Part shown: positions 9,049-18,168 of the stretch, one piece after another | Layout of the letters: the number at the start of each line of letters is the position of its first letter | How positions within the stretch are numbered: position 1 is the first letter of the stretch | Source of the DNA: Qipengyuania aurantiaca | GTDB lineage: Bacteria; Pseudomonadota; Alphaproteobacteria; Sphingomonadales; Sphingomonadaceae | DNA: 64,000 nucleotides | Reading direction: 5' to 3' | Assembly: GCF_019711375.1 (NCBI RefSeq) | Contig: NZ_CP081295.1 | Location: 2,331,001-2,395,000, forward strand | The notes under the pieces: generated by a model | What the model saw: only the letters and a program-made list of their open reading frames with translations | The model's database searches: none | Told to the model about the DNA's origin: nothing | Position numbers and translations under genes: made by a program

Positions 9049-9587
9049 TCGGCCTTCGCGTGGTAAGTGACGACAGGATCGTAGAGCGAGCCTGCTTCGC
9101 GCAGGAAACTCTCGTACAATATGTAGGTATCGACGCGCCATGGGCCAAGAGCGAGGCTTTCGTTGCGGGCGAGGAATGGGGCCAGCGATCCGGCCGCTGC
9201 GTTGAGCCGCGCCAGCGTGATGTGGGGCGTGAACTTGCGGGTCTCGGCAGGCAGACCGCAGCGCTGGCACAGGCGCTCGATCCGGGCCTGGAGACGGGTG
9301 AGCGGCTCGCTAGGCGCAATACGCGCCCAGACCGAGGATGGGCGGGATTTTCGCTCGAAATATCCGACACCTGCGATGGAGAGTTCGAACGGTTCGAAGG
9401 CGAGCGTCTCGGCTTCTTCGGCCAGATCATCGGCGCGATGGGCGTCGACCTCGCCGATATAGCGTAGCGTCAGGTGCAGCTGGTCGTCGTCCTGCCAGCG
9501 GGCGTTCTCGAGATCGTCCATCGTGTCGATCAGCGCGTCGCGCAGCGGTGCAGGCGGGCGAAGGGCAAAGAAGAGGCGGTGGGTCAT
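9045..9587 (-). CDS. thpR: RNA 2',3'-cyclic phosphodiesterase / 2'-5' RNA ligase family (ThpR)
   Basis: The 180-residue protein carries the two HxT motifs that define the 2H phosphoesterase fold: HLTLRYIG near residue 39 and HITLARL near 122. The N-terminus RLFFALRPP is typical for ThpR. Family members open 2',3'-cyclic phosphates and can reversibly ligate tRNA halves with 2'-5' bonds in vitro. ATG 9587 fits the family N-terminus; a GTG directly after the preceding stop would add seven residues. It is 21 bases downstream of the diguanylate cyclase gene and overlaps the following lipoprotein gene by 4 bases. Confidence 0.88.
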   Translation of the reverse strand: MTHRLFFALRPPAPLRDALIDTMDDLENARWQDDDQLHLTLRYIGEVDAHRADDLAEEAETLAFEPFELSIAGVGYFERKSRPSSVWARIAPSEPLTRLQARIERLCQRCGLPAETRKFTPHITLARLNAAAGSLAPFLARNESLALGPWRVDTYILYESFLREAGSLYDPVVTYHAKAE

Positions 9588-9608
9588 TATGCGTCGGCCC
9601 GGGAACAC

Positions 9609-10793
9609 TCAGGCGGTTTGGACGACGACCCGGTTCCGGCCGCCTGCCTTGGCTTCGTAAAGCGCCTTGTCGGCGCGTTTGATGGCGCTGCCGATGGCTT
9701 CGCTTGCGCGATGCTCGGCCACGCCGATGGAGGCGGTGCCGAGGAGGCCGGTCAGACCGAATTCTGCGGCGACGGCCTTGATGGCCGCACGAATGGCCTC
9801 CGCGATTTCATGGGCACGGGCTGGATCGTCCAGCGCAAGGAAAACGGCAAACTCCTCGCCGCCAAGCCGCGCGGCGAAATGGTTCTCGTCGCCGAGGTCG
9901 CGCACATTCTGTTGCAGCGCCTGCCCCACAGCGATCAGCACACGGTCGCCGATGTCGTGGCCATGCTGGTCGTTGACCTGCTTGAAGTTGTCGAGATCGA
10001 GCAGGAGGACGTGATTCCTCTCGCCCGGTGCCGGTGTGACAAGCTCGCTCTCGAAGAGCGCCCTGCGGTTGTATAGGCCGGTGAGCGGATCGCGATTGGC
10101 GAGGAACTCGGCGCGCGCCAGCGCTTCGGCGAGGTCTTCGCCGAGGCGATGGTTGTTTACGAGCGTCTCGGCGGCCGCGTATTTCTGCCGCGCCGCGGCA
10201 AGGCTGAAGGAAGCGACGGCGAGATAGATCAGGCCTACGCCGAGCGACATCCAAGTCCCGAATGGCGAGGGGGCCTGCAGCATGGCAATCCAGAAGGTGG
10301 CCAGGAAGGCGAGGCCGAAGGGATACCAGACCCAAGGCAGCGGCGAGCAATGCACCGCCACGAGGCTGGTACAGATGAGCACTGACGCGGCCACGATAAA
10401 GGCAGCCGGATGGAGATTGGGCTCAAAAAACACCGGCGCGAGCAGGAGCGCCCAGCTTGCTCCGCCAAACAGGCCGATAGGGAGTGCCAGCGCGGGAGGC
10501 ATTGCAGGGCGTTTGCCCGCAGCAAACTTTTTCCGGATCGAGATATAGACCGATGTCATGAACAGCGTTGCTGCGAGCCGGAAAAGGATCGGGATGTGGA
10601 AATCTGCGGCGTTGGGCAGGAGCTGCGAAACCGCAGCGATAATAAGCGTCCCCACGATGTTGGAATAGATCGTGCGGCCTTCGGTCTCGGCAACGCTGCG
10701 CAACACCTCGGCCTCGCGCTCCCCATGCCAGTCGGGGTCGCGTTCGGACAGGCTGGGAGTGGTTGCGAAGCGCGCGGTGCTTGACGCCATCAT
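9609..10793 (-). CDS. Membrane-bound diguanylate cyclase (GGDEF)
   Basis: A 394-residue protein with a cytoplasmic N-terminus, about five or six membrane helices (residues 45 to 205) and a C-terminal GGDEF domain. DPLTGLYNRRALFE starts the domain and the active-site loop reads GGEEF, so it should make cyclic di-GMP from GTP. The four residues five positions before the loop are DENH, so the usual RxxD product-inhibition site is missing. The integral membrane part resembles a MASE-like sensor but no class is assigned. It closely resembles the second GGDEF gene at 11952, suggesting paralogues. It leads the coupled genes thpR and the lipoprotein. Confidence 0.9.
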   Translation of the reverse strand: MMASSTARFATTPSLSERDPDWHGEREAEVLRSVAETEGRTIYSNIVGTLIIAAVSQLLPNAADFHIPILFRLAATLFMTSVYISIRKKFAAGKRPAMPPALALPIGLFGGASWALLLAPVFFEPNLHPAAFIVAASVLICTSLVAVHCSPLPWVWYPFGLAFLATFWIAMLQAPSPFGTWMSLGVGLIYLAVASFSLAAARQKYAAAETLVNNHRLGEDLAEALARAEFLANRDPLTGLYNRRALFESELVTPAPGERNHVLLLDLDNFKQVNDQHGHDIGDRVLIAVGQALQQNVRDLGDENHFAARLGGEEFAVFLALDDPARAHEIAEAIRAAIKAVAAEFGLTGLLGTASIGVAEHRASEAIGSAIKRADKALYEAKAGGRNRVVVQTA

Positions 10794-10831
10794 TGCCCCT
10801 TATCGTCGATCGAGACTTTCCGCTAGCCTTC

Positions 10832-11761
10832 CTAGCTGGATACCGAACGCGATGTGGAAACCTCGCGGGGGTCCTCGTAGCTGGCTTCCATAAAGATTTT
10901 CGCCCGGCGTTCCGAACGGAATTCCAGTCCGCGGGCGACTTTGCCGGCGGCATGGGTATAGTCGAGTTCGGCAGCGATGCCTTCGTAATCGGCCGCGTTG
11001 ATGGCGGCGTTCAGACGCGGGCTCTCGCGGTCCGACACATTGCCGAGGCCCACATTGTAAACGAGGTCGAGCAAGGCATCGAACTCGTGCTGGTACAGCG
11101 GTAAATCGCCCACAAGGATGCGGACGCCGCGCTCGGCTGTCTTGAGGTCGTCTTCAAGAAAAGCAAGCACCTGTTCGTCGCTGATGCGGTCGCCCACGCG
11201 AAGATTGTCTGCCGGGCGGATGAGGTGGCCGACGCCCACGGTCGGGTAGCCGGCGACATCGCGGTAAACGGTGTAACGCACGCCTTCCTCTTCGATCAGC
11301 GCCTGCTTGAATTCGTCACTGGCGGTCAGCAGGGCGGCGGGCTTACGCACCTCTTCCATTTCCACCGCGCTGATGGTCACGGCAGGCGTCACGGTCGGCT
11401 TCGCCTTCTGGGTTGGCGGACCGGTGAAGGCGGCAAGGCTCATGGCTCCCGCCCCCATGAGGAGCGATGCGCGTTTGCGCGTCGAAAGGCGCGGTTTGAC
11501 CTTGTAGACCTTGGCGGCCGCCTGGCGTGCGCGCTTCAGTTCGCGGCGATGGTCGCGATGACGGCGGATGCGCTGGAGGAAGGATTTGGCACCCTTCTGC
11601 TCGCCTGCATGCGGGGTGGAAGTCCATTTTTCGTTGTCGAGCGGGCGGTCGAGTTCCGCCATGATCGCTTTCAGTCGCTCGCTCTGGAGCGAATTGATCT
11701 GCGATTGCCTGCTGAGGGTGGCGGACGGCGACGAGCCCGGTTTTCTTTCATTGTCTGACAT
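10832..11761 (-). CDS. Membrane-anchored GH24 (phage-type) muramidase
   Basis: A 309-residue protein with a basic cytoplasmic-like N-terminal segment (residues 1 to 97), a hydrophobic stretch ASLLMGAGAMSLAAFTG (98 to 114), a linker and a T4/P22-type lysozyme domain. The GH24 triad is intact with correct spacing: Glu159, Asp168 and Thr174 in EEGVRYTVYRD and GYPTVGVGH. It should cleave peptidoglycan after being positioned across the inner membrane. No holin, spanin or other phage gene is nearby, so this is more likely a domesticated cell-wall enzyme than part of a prophage. The long basic N-terminus is unusual for an endolysin. Confidence 0.86.
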   Translation of the reverse strand: MSDNERKPGSSPSATLSRQSQINSLQSERLKAIMAELDRPLDNEKWTSTPHAGEQKGAKSFLQRIRRHRDHRRELKRARQAAAKVYKVKPRLSTRKRASLLMGAGAMSLAAFTGPPTQKAKPTVTPAVTISAVEMEEVRKPAALLTASDEFKQALIEEEGVRYTVYRDVAGYPTVGVGHLIRPADNLRVGDRISDEQVLAFLEDDLKTAERGVRILVGDLPLYQHEFDALLDLVYNVGLGNVSDRESPRLNAAINAADYEGIAAELDYTHAAGKVARGLEFRSERRAKIFMEASYEDPREVSTSRSVSS

Positions 11762-11951
11762 GAATTCGGTGCGCCTTGTATTCTGCTATTCGAGACCGGA
11801 ACGGCGCGGTTTCGCCCTCCGGTCGCCCAGCCGTGTCTTTGCGAAAACGCGCATAGAGGTGGGCGTGTATGCTTAAGGAACGGTCGGGGAGGGCACTTGG
11901 GTCCACGCTTCACCGCCGCTGCAGAACAGATGGCGGTCGGACGGTGCACGC

Positions 11952-13127
11952 TCAGGCGGCGGCCTGCACCCGGTTGCGGCCTGCGTTCTTGGCCGCGTAA
12001 CACGCCGCATCGGCGCGCTGGAGAGCTTCATCGAGCTCTTCGCCCGGATGCCAACGCGCGATGCCGATGGAGGCTGTCGTTTCGAGAGCTCCGATATCGG
12101 CAGCCGCTGCGGAGATTTGCGTAATATCGCCCCGCAGCGCCTCGGCCACGCGGCGCGCGGTGTCGCAATCGGTGTCTTGCAGGAGGGCGACAAACTCCTC
12201 TCCGCCGAGGCGGAAGGCCATGTGGCCGCTGCCTTTCATGCCGTCCAGCCTCGCGCCGATGGCATCAGCTGCTGCCACCAGCACACGATCGCCGGCCGAG
12301 TGGCCGAATTTATCATTGATGCTCTTGAACCGGTCGAGGTCGATCATCAGCACCTGCCGCAGGCCCCCGTCGGCGGCTCTTTCGCGCTGCTCGAACAGCT
12401 TGCGGCGGTTGTATAACCCGGTGAGCGGATCGCAGGCCCCGAGGTATTCCGCCTTGGCCAGCGCTTGCGCCAAATCCTGCGAGAGCAACCGGTTTTCCAC
12501 CAGCACGGCGGCTGAAGTGATGATGTGCTCCCCGGCGTTGTAGGCGTACATGCGAATGCCAGCGACGGTGATCGCTGCCACGGCGATGATCCACATATTG
12601 GCTGTCGATGCCAATTGGCTCGGGACAATCACGCACATGGTGAGGAAGAAGCTGGCGAGCATCATGTCCCGTGGTCCCCGCATCGCAGCCAGCGTGGTCG
12701 AAATGAGTGTGAGTGCGACGAGCACGACGCAGCCAACAAGCAATTGCGCGGCAAACGGCGTGCCTGCGGGTGCGGGCAGCAGCAGCATTGCGAGGGTGAA
12801 CCCCGTCAGCCCCATTGCCAGCATCATGCGTCGATGCGGCCAGGTCGTGCGCCTGTTCTCGCGCACCGCGAGATTGAGCAGCGCAGCCGCACGGCGGGTG
12901 AAAGTGAAGGACGCCAAGCGCAGGCCGAGCAGCAGGTAGAAAGGCCCCGGCAAGGCGTAGAAAGCGAAGGAGAGGGCGAGTAGGGCCATGGCAAGCAGGC
13001 TGCTGCTGAGCGAACGCCGCTCGCGCTCCAGCATGGCGAGCATAGTCTCCTGCTGCACCGCGCGCGGATCGACATCCGGCGAAGCGCCGGCACGATCGGT
13101 CGGTCCAGAATGCGGCTCGTGCGCCAT
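11952..13127 (-). CDS. Membrane-bound diguanylate cyclase (GGDEF), second paralogue
   Basis: A 391-residue protein with several membrane helices (about residues 45 to 210) and a GGDEF domain starting DPLTGLYNRRKLFE, active loop LGGEEF. The inhibitory RxxD site is absent (GSGH in its place). It is expected to synthesise cyclic di-GMP. ATG 13127 is favoured because GGGAGGAC lies about 14 bases before it; an in-frame ATG at 13220 would add an unconserved basic leader. Same architecture as the gene at 9609, with the muramidase gene between them, so the pair probably arose by duplication. Confidence 0.88.
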   Translation of the reverse strand: MAHEPHSGPTDRAGASPDVDPRAVQQETMLAMLERERRSLSSSLLAMALLALSFAFYALPGPFYLLLGLRLASFTFTRRAAALLNLAVRENRRTTWPHRRMMLAMGLTGFTLAMLLLPAPAGTPFAAQLLVGCVVLVALTLISTTLAAMRGPRDMMLASFFLTMCVIVPSQLASTANMWIIAVAAITVAGIRMYAYNAGEHIITSAAVLVENRLLSQDLAQALAKAEYLGACDPLTGLYNRRKLFEQRERAADGGLRQVLMIDLDRFKSINDKFGHSAGDRVLVAAADAIGARLDGMKGSGHMAFRLGGEEFVALLQDTDCDTARRVAEALRGDITQISAAAADIGALETTASIGIARWHPGEELDEALQRADAACYAAKNAGRNRVQAAA

Positions 13128-13242
13128 GATTTTGTGCAAGTCCTCCCCCGCTATCCGGCAGGCTAGCGGGAAAACCTTAACAAAACCGAAGCGCCTGTTA
13201 ACTTTCGCATGGCATTGCACACATTCTGGCCCGTGATCGCTT

Positions 13243-13475
13243 CTAAAGCACGAAGTCTGCGCTGGTCAGATCCGTCACCCCTTAGAGCGCGATGATGAAG
13301 TCGGCCGAACCGTCGTTGTCGGTGCGCCTCCGAGAAAGGTGTTGCCGCCCGCGACATAGCTGACCAGCTCGCCCACCGTGCCGGTAAAGGCGCCGCTTGC
13401 GGTGAAGCTAAAGGCATCGTCCTCGCCGCCTGCTACCGCGTCGATGGCGGACAGGTCGACGATAAGCATTCCGAT
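13243..13475 (-). pseudogene. Decayed RTX / peptidase M10 serralysin C-terminal fragment
   Basis: The minus strand encodes VDLSAIDAVAGGEDDAFSF, then FTGTVGELVSYVAGGNTF, which match the end of the M10 serralysin C-terminal (RTX-associated) module. The frame then slips: the expected TDNDGSADFIIAL is read one base over, reaches TAA at 13271-13273 or so, and after that stop the same frame continues GVTDLTSADFVL and TAG, the usual ending of this module. Upstream of about 13475 the similarity ends abruptly and no calcium-binding repeats remain. This is therefore the 3' stub of a lost secreted RTX protein, with a frameshift and a stop. Confidence 0.7.
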
Positions 13476-13555
13476 CATCTGCCGGTATTTTCGAAGGGTG
13501 GGACCTCGCAATCCGGGATTACGTTCCTATCTGAGACACCTCCCTTGACCACTGC

Positions 13556-13570
13556 GAACAATTCGGGAAC
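13556..13570 (+). promoter_or_regulatory. SOS (LexA) box of uvrA
   Basis: GAAC-AATTCGG-GAAC, an exact GAAC-N7-GAAC repeat, which is the reverse complement of the alphaproteobacterial LexA direct repeat GTTC-N7-GTTC. It ends 11 bases before the uvrA start codon, a position where bound LexA would block expression. A matching box precedes recA at 46287. Confidence 0.8.
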
Positions 13571-13581
13571 ACGCTCCCTCC

Positions 13582-16497
13582 ATGGCACTTACCAAGATCT
13601 CCGTCCGCGGCGCGCGGGAACACAATCTTAAGGGCGTCGATATCGAACTGCCGCGCGATAGCCTCATCGTCATCACGGGGCTGTCCGGCTCGGGCAAGTC
13701 GAGCCTTGCCTTCGACACCATCTATGCCGAGGGGCAGCGGCGCTATGTCGAGAGCCTGAGCGCCTATGCGCGCCAGTTCCTGGAGATGATGCAGAAGCCC
13801 GATGTCGAGCATATCGACGGGCTCTCTCCCGCGATCTCGATCGAGCAGAAGACGACGAGCCGCAACCCGCGTTCGACCGTGGCCACGGTGACCGAGATCT
13901 ACGACTACATGCGCTTGCTGTGGGCGCGGGTGGGGGTGCCGTATTCGCCCGCCACTGGACTGCCGATCGAGGCGCAGACGGTCTCCAACATGGTCGACCG
14001 CGTCATGGAACTGCCCGAGGGCACGCGGCTGTATTTGCTCGCGCCGGTGGTGCGCGGGCGCAAGGGCGAATACCGCAAGGAACTGGCCGAGTGGCAGAAG
14101 GCGGGCTTCACCCGCGTGCGCATCGATGGGGAGATGTACCCAATCGAGGAAGCGCCTGCGCTCGACAAGAAATTCAAGCACGACATCGAGGTGGTGGTCG
14201 ATCGCCTCGCGGTGAAGGAAGGCATCGAGACGCGCCTCGCCGACAGTTTCGAGCAGGCCCTGAAGCTGGCTGATGGGCTCGCCTATGTCGACCTCGCCGA
14301 CGGCGTAGTGCCCGGACGCGAGGACGAGGGCGCGTCAGGCGGCGCGATGAAGGGCGCTGGCCTGCCCGCCAACCGCATCGTGTTTTCGGAGCATTTCTCC
14401 TGCCCGGTCTCCGGCTTCACCATCGAGGAGGTCGAGCCGCGCCTGTTCTCGTTCAACGCGCCGCAGGGGGCCTGCCCGACCTGTGACGGTATCGGCGAAA
14501 AGCAGCTGTTCGACCCGCAGCTGGTCGTCCCCAACGAGGCGCTCAGTCTGAAGAAGGGCGCGGTGGTGCCCTGGGCGAAGAGCAACCCGCCGAGCCCCTA
14601 TTACATGCAGGTCCTCGCCAGCCTCGCGAAGGAATACGAGTTCGACCTCACCACCCCGTGGGAAGATTTCGACAAGGAAATCCGCGACATCATCCTCTAC
14701 GGCACCAAGGGCCGCGCCATCCCGCTCACCTTCAAGGACGGGCGCAAGCAATATACGGTGAAAAAGCCGTTCGAAGGCGTCATCGGCAACCTCAACCGCC
14801 GCATGCTGCAGACCGAAAGCGCGTGGATGCGCGAGGAGCTGGCCAAGTTCCAGACCGCGCAGCCGTGCGAGACATGCCATGGCAAGCGCCTCAACGAGAA
14901 GGCGCTGGCGGTGAAGATCGACGGCACCGACATCGCCACGCCGACCAAGATGAGCGTGGCCGATGCGAAGGACTATTTCCTGGGGCTCCCCGATGCGCTG
15001 AACGACACACAGCGGCAAATCGCGCACGCCATCCTCAAGGAAATCAACGAGCGGCTAGGCTTCCTCGACAATGTCGGGCTTGACTACCTCAACCTCGACC
15101 GCACCAGCGGCACATTGTCCGGCGGGGAGAGCCAGCGCATCCGCCTCGCCAGCCAGATCGGCAGCGGTCTTTCCGGAGTGCTCTACGTGCTCGACGAGCC
15201 CAGCATCGGCCTTCACCAGCGCGACAACGACCGGCTGCTCGAAACCCTCAAGCGCCTGCGCGACCTCGGAAACACCGTGATCGTGGTCGAGCATGACGAG
15301 GACGCCATCCGCACCGCCGACCACGTGGTCGACCTCGGCCCCGGCGCGGGCGTGCATGGCGGCGAAGTGGTCGCGCAGGGCACGCTCAAGCAGGTGCTGC
15401 GTTCAAAGAAGTCGCTCACCGCAGACTACCTCACCGGCCGCCGCGAAATCGCCGTCCCTGCCACCCGCCGCAAGGGCAACGGGCACGCGCTCACCGTCCA
15501 CGGCGCGCGGGCGAACAATCTGAACAACGTCACCGCCTCCATCCCGCTCGGCACCTTTACCTGCATCACCGGCGTCTCGGGCTCGGGCAAGTCGTCCTTC
15601 ACCATCGACACGCTCTACGCCTCCGCCGCGCGCCAGCTGAACGGCGCACGTGTGGTCGCGGGCGCGCACGACAAGGTCACCGGCCTCGAATATTGCGACA
15701 AGGTGATCGAAATCGACCAGTCGCCCATCGGCCGCACCCCGCGCTCCAACCCGGCGACCTACACCGGCGCCTTCACCCAGATCCGCGACTGGTTCGCCGG
15801 CCTCCCCGAAGCGCAGGCGCGCGGCTACAAGCCCGGCCGCTTCAGCTTCAACGTCAAGGGCGGCCGCTGCGAGGCGTGCCAGGGCGACGGCCTCATCAAG
15901 ATCGAGATGCACTTCCTGCCCGACGTCTACGTGACCTGCGAGGAATGCGGCGGCAAGCGCTACAACCGCGAAACGCTGGAGGTGAAGTTCAAGGGCCACT
16001 CCATCGCCGACGTGCTCGACATGACGATCGAGGATGCGGAAGGCTTCTTCAAGGCCGTCCCCCCGATCCGCGACAAGATGCACATGCTGAACGAGGTGGG
16101 GCTGGGCTACGTCAAGGTCGGCCAGCAGGCGACCACGCTGTCAGGCGGCGAGGCGCAGCGCGTGAAGCTGGCCAAGGAACTGTCCAAGCGCAGCACCGGC
16201 CAGACGCTCTACATCCTCGACGAGCCCACCACGGGCCTCCATTTCGAGGATGTGAGGAAACTCCTCGAAGTGCTCCACCGCCTGGTGGACCAGGGCAATT
16301 CGGTGGTCGTGATCGAGCATAATCTCGACGTGATAAAAACAGCCGACCACATTCTTGATCTCGGTCCGGGCGGCGGCGTGCGGGGCGGGGAGGTTGTTGC
16401 GCAGGGTACGCCGGAGGAAGTGGCCGAAATCGAGGGATCCTATACCGGCCAGTACCTGCGTCCAATGCTGGCGCGCCAGAAGGAAGCCGCCGAGTAG
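13582..16497 (+). CDS. uvrA: Excinuclease ABC subunit A
   Basis: A 971-residue protein, normal length for UvrA, the damage-sensing ATPase of nucleotide excision repair that loads UvrB. The first Walker A is GLSGSGKSS near residue 34, the second GVSGSGKSS near 664. ABC signatures [12 protein letters not shown] and [12 protein letters not shown] and Walker [11 protein letters not shown] and [11 protein letters not shown] are intact. Zinc-finger cysteines are visible in [23 protein letters not shown] and [10 protein letters not shown]. The gene is preceded by an SOS box and followed in the same frame by a second tail-like segment. An RTX gene stub lies upstream and a low-GC island downstream. 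Confidence 0.98.
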   Translation: MALTKISVRGAREHNLKGVDIELPRDSLIVITGLSGSGKSSLAFDTIYAEGQRRYVESLSAYARQFLEMMQKPDVEHIDGLSPAISIEQKTTSRNPRSTVATVTEIYDYMRLLWARVGVPYSPATGLPIEAQTVSNMVDRVMELPEGTRLYLLAPVVRGRKGEYRKELAEWQKAGFTRVRIDGEMYPIEEAPALDKKFKHDIEVVVDRLAVKEGIETRLADSFEQALKLADGLAYVDLADGVVPGREDEGASGGAMKGAGLPANRIVFSEHFSCPVSGFTIEEVEPRLFSFNAPQGACPTCDGIGEKQLFDPQLVVPNEALSLKKGAVVPWAKSNPPSPYYMQVLASLAKEYEFDLTTPWEDFDKEIRDIILYGTKGRAIPLTFKDGRKQYTVKKPFEGVIGNLNRRMLQTESAWMREELAKFQTAQPCETCHGKRLNEKALAVKIDGTDIATPTKMSVADAKDYFLGLPDALNDTQRQIAHAILKEINERLGFLDNVGLDYLNLDRTSGTLSGGESQRIRLASQIGSGLSGVLYVLDEPSIGLHQRDNDRLLETLKRLRDLGNTVIVVEHDEDAIRTADHVVDLGPGAGVHGGEVVAQGTLKQVLRSKKSLTADYLTGRREIAVPATRRKGNGHALTVHGARANNLNNVTASIPLGTFTCITGVSGSGKSSFTIDTLYASAARQLNGARVVAGAHDKVTGLEYCDKVIEIDQSPIGRTPRSNPATYTGAFTQIRDWFAGLPEAQARGYKPGRFSFNVKGGRCEACQGDGLIKIEMHFLPDVYVTCEECGGKRYNRETLEVKFKGHSIADVLDMTIEDAEGFFKAVPPIRDKMHMLNEVGLGYVKVGQQATTLSGGEAQRVKLAKELSKRSTGQTLYILDEPTTGLHFEDVRKLLEVLHRLVDQGNSVVVIEHNLDVIKTADHILDLGPGGGVRGGEVVAQGTPEEVAEIEGSYTGQYLRPMLARQKEAAE

Positions 16498-16668
16498 CAA
16501 CGGAAGCCGGCCCCCGCGCAAGCGGGGATGGCCGAGGTGGCGGAGCGCTATGCGGGGCAGTATCTCAAGCCGATGCCTGTGCTGCGGCAGAAATTGAATA
16601 GAAGCGCATTTGCTCTGAACCTGAAGAGGGATAATTCTTGCGTGTGTTTAACTAAAGTCTGCAGTTAA
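16498..16668 (+). pseudogene. In-frame remnant of a second UvrA C-terminal tail
   Basis: Directly after the uvrA stop and in the same frame, the DNA reads QRKPAPAQAG then (from ATG 16528) MAEVAERYAGQYLKPMPV and LRQKLN, ending at TAA 16668. This parallels the true UvrA end [18 protein letters not shown] followed by LARQK. Amino acids are similar but third codon positions differ widely, so it is not a fresh copy. After LRQKLN the sequence becomes AT-rich and unrelated. It is probably the displaced or foreign 3' end of a uvrA gene left by recombination at this site. Confidence 0.55.
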
Positions 16669-16713
16669 TAAAATCTTAGATACCAACCATCCATTGACTA
16701 TATAATAATCGCA

Positions 16714-17877
16714 TTAATCATCTTCGACCTGGTCTTCGACTTTCTTTGATTTGGTGCTTTCGAATACATAGAAGTCTTCTTCGAAAACCTCCGCATAAGT
16801 TTCGCGAAATTTCTCCTTCTCGCGTACCCAGTGGAAAACCGGCCATACTTTATAGTCTGAGCGAGAAATCTTAGCTTCATCAGACAATTTTTTCATCAGT
16901 TCGCACACTCCATCGACGTTTCCGCAGACGGCCCGCTCGCAAATCTGAAATTCGTACGAAGAATTTTCCCAATCGTATCGCTTGAGCGCGTTTTCTGATT
17001 TCTCAATCTCATCCAGAAATCGGTATGCATTCGCGAGATTGATGACCATCATGCGCCGAATGCGTTCTGGACGATCCTCGCTTTCCCAGTCCACCAGTGC
17101 TTCCAGAAGTCGGCTAGCCAGCGTATAACGTTTATCTCGAATGCTCTGAAATGCTGCTGCATTCAGAGCGGTATAGGCCTCTTCAAAGTTAGACTTATCG
17201 AGCCTTATCCAAATATTCCAAATGAAGACTAGTAAGAAGTAAACCAAGTGGTCGGTGGATTTTCGGAGGTACAGCGAATCGAGGCTGACATTTTCCCCGA
17301 TTTTGAGCATCGAATCTTTGGGGCAGGAAGCGGCTTTGCAATTTTTCTGGTAAGTGGCGTTCGTCACTTTAACGCCATGCGCGATTAGATTACGACGCTC
17401 AAAGACTTCGATAAACTCTCCCCACTGTGGATAATGTTCGGTGATAGAGAAACCGAAAAGTGATTCAAATTTCTTGATTTGTTCCTGATGGCTATCCCAG
17501 AGAATTTTTTCTACTTCGTTTTCGACCGCATAATTTAGGAATTCGGCGAAAGAAGAAGCCTTGAATATTTCACTGGCACTATAAGAGCGCTGACTGTTTG
17601 TAATTCTTTCTGGCCGGTAAAGCAGAGCCTGCTTCGCTATATCGGATATGAGCGCGTCAAAAGTTGAAACGATACTCAGAATGACGGCATTCGGCATGAC
17701 TTTGAAAGCCTTCCGAAGTTTAGCGGCTGTATCGACAACAGTCGCGATGTGGTCAAATTGCTGGTCGTTTATTTCGTATATGCTACTCCCTTCGAATTTT
17801 TCGACGAATTTATATTCGCTCAGTTTTGCGATTATATCTTTCTGGATCCTGCCTTTCGAAAGTGTGGGAGCCATCAT
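16714..17877 (-). CDS. HEPN-domain protein of unknown function, possible defence RNase
   Basis: A 387-residue soluble protein in DNA of visibly lower GC content than its neighbours. Residues 161 to 168 read RRNLIAHG, matching the Rx4-6H motif with a polar residue after Arg (R162-N163-x3-H167) that forms the RNase site of HEPN domains. The preceding helices (VVDTAAKLRKAF, AVILSIVSTFDALISDIAKQA) fit the all-helical fold. The C-terminal half (about 225 to 340) is helical and TPR-like. Many HEPN proteins are toxins or abortive-infection effectors that cut RNA. A small acidic gene lies 21 bases upstream on the same strand and is probably co-transcribed. No membrane segment. The role is inferred only from the motif and context. 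Confidence 0.72.
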   Translation of the reverse strand: MMAPTLSKGRIQKDIIAKLSEYKFVEKFEGSSIYEINDQQFDHIATVVDTAAKLRKAFKVMPNAVILSIVSTFDALISDIAKQALLYRPERITNSQRSYSASEIFKASSFAEFLNYAVENEVEKILWDSHQEQIKKFESLFGFSITEHYPQWGEFIEVFERRNLIAHGVKVTNATYQKNCKAASCPKDSMLKIGENVSLDSLYLRKSTDHLVYFLLVFIWNIWIRLDKSNFEEAYTALNAAAFQSIRDKRYTLASRLLEALVDWESEDRPERIRRMMVINLANAYRFLDEIEKSENALKRYDWENSSYEFQICERAVCGNVDGVCELMKKLSDEAKISRSDYKVWPVFHWVREKEKFRETYAEVFEEDFYVFESTKSKKVEDQVEDD

Positions 17878-17898
17878 CGTCGAGTAATATGAAAGAAC

Positions 17899-18168
17899 CT
17901 AGTACGGAAAAAGTTCTGAAATCGCTTTCTCAATGAGTTGTGGGAACGGGGAGGGTGAAGACGTGCCGCCCTCTTCGCTGGACGAAGTTTTGTCACCTGA
18001 GGCCTCGCTGTCTTCTTGATCGCTTGCCTCTTCGCCCACTTCGTTCGACTCTTCCGTCGCAATTTGATGTGCTTCTTCAATCGACAGCGCGAGGAGCGGA
18101 TAAGGATCGTCCGCCTCATTATTAACTACAATATAGAGCTTTTCGGGTTGTACATTTTCTTCAGCCAT
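17899..18168 (-). CDS. Small acidic protein upstream of the HEPN gene, possible partner
   Basis: An 89-residue protein beginning MAEENVQPEKLYIVVNNEAD with a short ordered N-terminal part (YIVVNNEADDPYPLLALSIEEAHQIA) and a strongly acidic, Ser/Glu-rich low-complexity middle (about residues 40 to 72), ending PFPQLIEKAISELFPY. GAGAG precedes the ATG closely. The gene is AT-rich like its neighbour and separated from it by 21 bases, so both are probably one transcript. Size, charge and order (small gene first) resemble antitoxin-toxin pairs, but no known antitoxin fold such as MNT is seen. Function unknown. Confidence 0.6.
   Translation of the reverse strand: MAEENVQPEKLYIVVNNEADDPYPLLALSIEEAHQIATEESNEVGEEASDQEDSEASGDKTSSSEEGGTSSPSPFPQLIEKAISELFPY

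Noticed and set aside
10832..11761. Prophage lysis cassette around the GH24 muramidase
   Set aside because: No holin, spanin or structural genes nearby; flanking genes are chromosomal GGDEF proteins.
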